Shown here: in pieces, positions 60,386 to 64,000 of the stretch
Numbering within the stretch: position 1 is the stretch's first letter
Layout of the letters: each line of letters starts with the position of its first letter
Assembly: GCA_900012615.1 (NCBI GenBank)
Contig: LT009757.1
Span: 1,457,851 to 1,521,850, forward strand
Reading direction: 5' to 3'
Origin: Agrobacterium genomosp. 13 str. CFBP 6927
GTDB lineage: Bacteria; Pseudomonadota; Alphaproteobacteria; Rhizobiales; Rhizobiaceae
Length of the DNA stretch: 64,000 nt
The notes under the pieces: generated by a model
What the model was told of the DNA's origin: nothing
The model's database searches: none
Seen by the model: the letters and a program-made list of their open reading frames with translations, nothing else
Program-made: the position numbers and the translations under genes

Positions 60386-60892
60386 TTACGGCTCGGAGCG
60401 CTGATACGTGGCCGGCAATGCCAGGGTTTCAAGTTTTGAGATCAAGCAACGAAGCTCCGGTTCCCTTACGGAAGAGGCTGCGTCCGCCGGCGTGAACCAG
60501 CTCAGTCTGCGTTCGTCCTTTTCGGGATAATCGCTCTCGAGCCCTTGCACATCGAGCAAGTGAACCTGGACCATCGCAGGGACAAGATTTCCGTCATCCA
60601 GCCTCTTAAGATAGGTGTAGTGACCCCATGCCTTTTTCTGGACACGGCCTCTCACTCCGGCCTCCTCCCAGGCCTCGGTGCAGGCAACTTGGTGGGGCTT
60701 CTTCTTCCCCATAGGCCATCCCTTTGGGACGACCCAACGGCCGCTGTCTCTGCTCGTTATCAGCAGGACTTCGATCGCTCCGTCTTGCTCAGGCACGCGT
60801 CGAAAGCAAATTGCAGCATATTGCGTCCTGACATCGCTCTTGGGCAGCTTCTCGTCTACTGGTGCTGAAACTTCGGTAGTTTTGTGTGCCAA
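60386..60892 (-). CDS. NUDIX hydrolase (diphosphoinositol/dinucleotide polyphosphate type)
   Basis: This is a 168-residue NUDIX protein. The box reads GWPMGKKKPHQVACTEAWEE, followed by AG; the core Glu-x-x-Glu-Glu-x-Gly is present, while the canonical Arg and first Glu are replaced (Thr and Lys). The segment WVVPKGWPM before it is typical of the DIPP/ApxA-type rhizobial members. It probably hydrolyses a nucleoside or inositol pyrophosphate. It lies in the same direction as the phosphatase gene but 176 bases away, with a hairpin between. Confidence 0.85.
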   Translation of the reverse strand: MAHKTTEVSAPVDEKLPKSDVRTQYAAICFRRVPEQDGAIEVLLITSRDSGRWVVPKGWPMGKKKPHQVACTEAWEEAGVRGRVQKKAWGHYTYLKRLDDGNLVPAMVQVHLLDVQGLESDYPEKDERRLSWFTPADAASSVREPELRCLISKLETLALPATYQRSEP

Positions 60893-60952
60893 GTCGATAG
60901 CCTTTCACACTCTTGTCATGCACGTCCGCTATAGGTTTGGTGGATCAAGAGT

Positions 60953-60975
60953 GCTGAATATCTCGATTATTCAGC
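60953..60975 (-). terminator. Hairpin between the phosphatase and NUDIX genes
   Basis: GCTGAATA (60953-60960) and TATTCAGC (60968-60975) form eight perfect pairs with a seven-base loop, about 94 bases past the phosphatase stop on the minus strand. It could end that transcript or act as a dyad operator before the NUDIX gene. Confidence 0.4.
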
Positions 60976-61068
60976 GGCCTGACTGACGAGATGCTTGAAG
61001 GTTTTGTCTGATTGTGAGGAGCGTCGCACCGGCTTGCGCGGCGCCCGTTAGTAAAAGGCGATTGAGGG

Positions 61069-61881
61069 TCAGGCAGCCGCCGAAAGGTTGTTCAGCACCG
61101 GCTTTACTCGATTGAGAAACTCCTTGGAGCCGCACACGAAACGAAGTTTCTGCGGTAGTTCCGTATTATCCCAATCGATCGTGTGAGTGACGCCCAGTCC
61201 CGCGAGGATTGGCAGTGCCGCCATGACGTCCCATGTGGAGTCGCCGACAGAAACGTAACCATCTGTCTCACCCATCATCACTTCGATCAACGAGAGCGTT
61301 GCGGACCCCGTGAAGCGGAAGCTTATGCGCAGGTCATCCGAGATGAACCGGATGACCTCCAGCCTGTCAGCCGTCGAGACCGATGGATGAATGCTGAAGC
61401 CTGTCGATGCGCGAGACATGTCGAGCGCGGGCAGGGGACCGAGAGGCTTTCCATTGAGCTGCGGTACGATGGCGTGACCACCGATCAACAGAAGGTCGCG
61501 CGCGGGAGCGAAAATAACGCCGAAGGCGGGACGCCGGTTCTCGAAAAGCCCGATTGAGACAGCCCAGTTCTGGGCGCCGCGGACATAGTTGAATGTCCCG
61601 TCAATCGGATCGATGACCCAGATGCGACCCGAAGTGCCGGTGATCTCGCCGCCCTCTTCTCCGAAGACTCCATCGTCTGGAAAAGCTTGACGAAGCCTCT
61701 CGATAATCAGGGCTTCGACCTGCTTGTCGGCTTCGGTGACCAGGTCAAGGTGTCCCTTCTTCTCGACCGGCAGGGTGGCCAGTTTTTTGAAGTGGTATAG
61801 AGCCAGGTTTCCAGCTTCCCGCGCAATGCCCTCGACAATGCGCGCCTGATCCGAAGAGACTGTTGTGTTTACCTTATCCAC
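61069..61881 (-). CDS. Inositol-monophosphatase-family phosphatase
   Basis: This is a 270-residue IMPase-type phosphatase. The metal site motifs are GEEGGE, VIDPIDGTFNYVRG and STWDVMAALPILAGLG. The GTG at 61881 overlaps the end of the phosphodiesterase gene by eight bases, consistent with coupling; no ATG lies in a suitable place, and the longer frame is inside the neighbouring gene. It could dephosphorylate the glycerol or inositol phosphate made by the phosphodiesterase. It is the second IMPase-like gene in the window (the other is at 23526). Confidence 0.85.
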   Translation of the reverse strand: MDKVNTTVSSDQARIVEGIAREAGNLALYHFKKLATLPVEKKGHLDLVTEADKQVEALIIERLRQAFPDDGVFGEEGGEITGTSGRIWVIDPIDGTFNYVRGAQNWAVSIGLFENRRPAFGVIFAPARDLLLIGGHAIVPQLNGKPLGPLPALDMSRASTGFSIHPSVSTADRLEVIRFISDDLRISFRFTGSATLSLIEVMMGETDGYVSVGDSTWDVMAALPILAGLGVTHTIDWDNTELPQKLRFVCGSKEFLNRVKPVLNNLSAAA

Positions 61882-62674
61882 GCGCCTGATCCCGCAACCG
61901 TGCGATCTGTGCGACATCGTCACCGAGAAGCTGATCGAGCTGACCTTCACGGACCCACTGGACAAGTTGAGATTCGACGTCCACGCCATACGTCATCAAT
62001 TTTTCATGGTGGCCGGCTGGCAGATAGCAGAAGGCCGCGAAGCCCTCTTCATGCAGCTGGCGCGCCTCGCCGCTGGCAAAATGATAGACTTCGATATTCA
62101 TGGCATCGAGATTGGCCTGACGAGCAAGCGACGCAGGATCGATAAGGCGGGAGTGCATCAGGCCGACGGTCGGAACCTCCGGGATGGCTTTCTTGACGTC
62201 CCTCAGCTGCACATAGTCGAAGGAAGAGAACTGCAACAGGTCGGCGGCACCAAGCTCATCGATCAATGCGCGCAGCTTCGGGAAAAACACGTCGTTCTGG
62301 TCGTAGATCTTGAGTTCCAGCTGATAGATGATGCCAAGCTCTCGTGCGAGTATCAGCGCATCACGCAGCCGCGGCACCTGCTCACCTGAATACTTGTCAC
62401 TGAACCAGCTGCCGGCATCAAGCTTCGCCAGCTCAGCATAGGTCATTTTCTGGACGATGCCGTGGCCATTCGTCGTGCGATCAACCGTCTTGTCGTGCAT
62501 CAGAACGAGCTCGCCATCGCTGGTGATGGAGAGGTCGGTCTCGCAGGTCGTAAGCGGGCCGCCATACTCGAAAGCCTTGCGAAACGCGACCAGCGTATTT
62601 TCCGGGGCGCCGGCGCTGTGGCCGCGGTGGCCACCGATGCGCATGTTTTCAATCGTCATTCGAAGCGGATTCAT
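61874..62674 (-). CDS. Glycerophosphodiester phosphodiesterase
   Basis: This is a 266-residue GDPD-fold (TIM barrel) enzyme that cuts glycerophosphodiesters to an alcohol and glycerol-3-phosphate. Motifs are IGGHRGHSAGAPENTLVAF (active-site His and Glu), CETDLSITSDGELVLMHDKTVDRTTNG in pieces and YQLELKIYD. There is no signal peptide, so it acts on an imported substrate. The ATG at 62674 has GAAGGAAA upstream. It lies 17 bases after the permease gene and overlaps the phosphatase gene. Confidence 0.9.
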   Translation of the reverse strand: MNPLRMTIENMRIGGHRGHSAGAPENTLVAFRKAFEYGGPLTTCETDLSITSDGELVLMHDKTVDRTTNGHGIVQKMTYAELAKLDAGSWFSDKYSGEQVPRLRDALILARELGIIYQLELKIYDQNDVFFPKLRALIDELGAADLLQFSSFDYVQLRDVKKAIPEVPTVGLMHSRLIDPASLARQANLDAMNIEVYHFASGEARQLHEEGFAAFCYLPAGHHEKLMTYGVDVESQLVQWVREGQLDQLLGDDVAQIARLRDQARG

Positions 62675-62691
62675 AGTCTTTTCCTTCTGAG

Positions 62692-63558
62692 TTAACGGAG
62701 GCGCGCGTCGATGCGATCGCGCAGATAGTCGCCAAGCAGGCTGATGGAGAGCGTCGTCAGGACAATCACGGCGCCGGGGAATGCGGCGATCCACCATGCG
62801 ATCGCGAGATAGTTGCGGCCGTCAGCGACCATCAGTCCAAGGCTCGTTTCCGGAGCTTGAATGCCAAGACCGAGAAAACTCAGGCCACTTTCCAGAAGGA
62901 TGATTTCTGGAAAGTTCACGGTGAACTGAACGATCAGGGGCCCAGCGATATTGGGGAGCATGTGGCGCAGATAGATGCGCATCGGTGGCACGCCGACAAT
63001 ACGAGCGGCTTCTGCATAGCCTTCCTCCTTGGCGCTCAGGACCAGACCGCGCGTCAGTCGCGCATAACGTTCCCAGCTGGCGAAACCGACAAGGAACACG
63101 AAGAGAATTGGGCTGGAACCAAGCAGCGCCAGAACGCCGAGAGCAATGACGATGAAAGGAACTGACGCCATGGCGTCGGCGAAGCCCATGATGGTGTTAT
63201 CCACCCAGCCACCGAAATGGGCCGCCAGCAGGCCGAGCGTGGTCCCCATGATGGCGCAGATGACGGAACCGACGAGCGCGATCATCAGCGTCATCTGTGT
63301 CGCGACGAGCAGATTGCTGACCACGTCGCGACCGAGATAGTCGGTTCCAAGAAAGTGCTCGGCCGACAGGAATGGCCTGGCAAACCGCGCGATCGGATCC
63401 TGGCTCAGGTAGTCAAAGGGCGAAATCCAGCGTGCCGTTACGCCGACGATGATGACGATCGCAATCCAGAGGCAGCATAGAGTTATGCTTGCCGGCATTT
63501 TGCGGAACGGGGCCAGCACGGAGATTGGCGCGGGATTGGAGGAGGTGACCGATGCCAT
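62692..63558 (-). CDS. Peptide-type ABC permease, DppC-like
   Basis: This is a 288-residue permease with an N-terminal cytosolic stretch, TM1, the hallmark LGTDYLGRDVVSNLLVATQ, the coupling loop EAARIVGVPPMRIYLRHMLPN and FLGLGIQAPETSLGLMV. The ATG at 63558 directly follows the partner permease gene (stop at 63560). The association with a phosphodiesterase suggests the substrate is not an ordinary peptide. Confidence 0.9.
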   Translation of the reverse strand: MASVTSSNPAPISVLAPFRKMPASITLCCLWIAIVIIVGVTARWISPFDYLSQDPIARFARPFLSAEHFLGTDYLGRDVVSNLLVATQMTLMIALVGSVICAIMGTTLGLLAAHFGGWVDNTIMGFADAMASVPFIVIALGVLALLGSSPILFVFLVGFASWERYARLTRGLVLSAKEEGYAEAARIVGVPPMRIYLRHMLPNIAGPLIVQFTVNFPEIILLESGLSFLGLGIQAPETSLGLMVADGRNYLAIAWWIAAFPGAVIVLTTLSISLLGDYLRDRIDARLR

Positions 63559-63559
63559 G

Positions 63560-64000
63560 TCAGTGCTTCCTGATTTTCGGATTGAGAACCGCATAGAGAA
63601 CATCGACGGTGAGGTTGATGGCCACCATGAACGCGGTGAAGAGGATGATCATGGCCTGTACGACGGGTAGATCGCCGGTGCTCGTTGCATTGACGAACCC
63701 ACTTCCGAGACCTGGCCACGAGAATACCGGCTCTATGAGTGCGGATCCGCCAAGCAGACCGCCTGCGACGAAGCCGAGTGTCGTCACCATCGGGATTGCT
63801 GCATTCGGAAGGGCGTGACGCAAGATGACGTCCCAATTCGGTATGTCATCCGCACGAGCTGCCGCGATATACGGCTGACCGAGCACGTCGATCAGCGTGG
63901 AGCGCATGAACCGCGCCACGGCCGCAGCGTTGAACAGCGCGAAGGTCGCTATGGGCAGGATGGCATGGTTCCAGGTTGAGCTGCCGGAACTCGGCAGTAC
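63560..64000 (-). CDS. Peptide-type ABC permease, DppB-like, C-terminal part only
   Basis: The frame is open to the window edge (64000), giving the last 146 residues of a DppB-type permease: the coupling loop AAARADDIPNWDVILRHALPN, GGLLGGSALIEPVFSWPGLG and the end NLTVDVLYAVLNPKIRKH. Residues upstream of an internal GTG at 63919 (ILPIATFALFNAAAVARFMRS) belong to the same protein. The start and any binding-protein gene lie outside the window. Confidence 0.9.
   Translation of the reverse strand, partial: VLPSSGSSTWNHAILPIATFALFNAAAVARFMRSTLIDVLGQPYIAAARADDIPNWDVILRHALPNAAIPMVTTLGFVAGGLLGGSALIEPVFSWPGLGSGFVNATSTGDLPVVQAMIILFTAFMVAINLTVDVLYAVLNPKIRKH

Noticed and set aside
1-64000. CRISPR arrays, prophage, conjugation genes, tRNA or rRNA
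   Set aside because: No regular direct-repeat array, integrase, tra/virB-type or structural phage genes and no RNA gene signatures were seen.

Overview
The window looks like a replicon segment of an alphaproteobacterium of the Rhizobiaceae (Agrobacterium/Rhizobium type). The evidence is the high GC content with codon use to match, the density of ABC uptake systems, divergent regulator/operon pairs (ROK, GntR, LysR, TetR, HxlR), and a palindromic intergenic element near 26.46-26.55 kb of a kind I remember from Rhizobiales. There are no rRNA or tRNA genes, no CRISPR array and no intact insertion sequence. It reads as accessory catabolic and transport DNA. All family assignments come from reading motifs; no database search was possible.

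Layout. 0-2.3 kb: glutamine-type ABC transporter glnHPQ (minus strand), followed by the start of a C45 acyltransferase-like gene. 3-9 kb: a glycine-zipper lipoprotein, a two-component system and the MacAB export pair. 9-10.4 kb: an NmrA-type oxidoreductase with a divergent HxlR regulator. 10.4-13.7 kb: a tyrosinase flanked by relics of secondary-metabolite genes. These are the tail of an ABC exporter, a polyketide acyltransferase fragment fused to an aryl-AMP ligase tail, and an intact pchB-like isochorismate pyruvate-lyase. 13.8-15.6 kb: gamma-glutamyltransferase. 16.2-24.3 kb: a ROK regulator with a Gfo/Idh/MocA dehydrogenase and a GNAT protein, divergent from an AfuABC/FbpABC-type transporter plus an inositol-monophosphatase-like enzyme. 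24.4-36.3 kb: a coupled minus-strand operon of C45 hydrolase, peptide-type ABC transporter, aconitase, M20 amidohydrolase and SGNH hydrolase, with a divergent GntR regulator that has two winged helices. 36.4-38.1 kb: HxlR, SnoaL-like and SDR genes.

38.3-48.2 kb is the most interesting part. A LysR-type regulator with two tandem DNA-binding domains faces an operon encoding a hydantoinase-like amidohydrolase, an N-carbamoyl-amino-acid amidohydrolase, a DUF917 (S-methylthiohydantoin desulfurase family) protein, a urocanase-like hydratase, an MHS-type MFS importer, and an exported HAL/PAL-fold lyase that lacks the MIO-forming Ala-Ser-Gly. Together these match, step for step, degradation of ergothioneine (the betaine of 2-thiohistidine) to trimethylamine, sulfide, ammonia and glutamate. 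A separate oligopeptide-type ABC operon (48.3-53.7 kb) converges on it.

54-59.3 kb: a siderophore uptake operon (TonB-dependent receptor, periplasmic binding protein, siderophore-interacting reductase) with a divergent TetR regulator and a candidate operator. 59.4-64 kb: a minus-strand set of peptide-type ABC permeases (the first cut by the window edge), a glycerophosphodiester phosphodiesterase, an inositol-monophosphatase-like phosphatase, a NUDIX hydrolase and a DUF4432 aldose-epimerase-like protein, which suggests use of a phosphodiester or sugar-phosphate compound.
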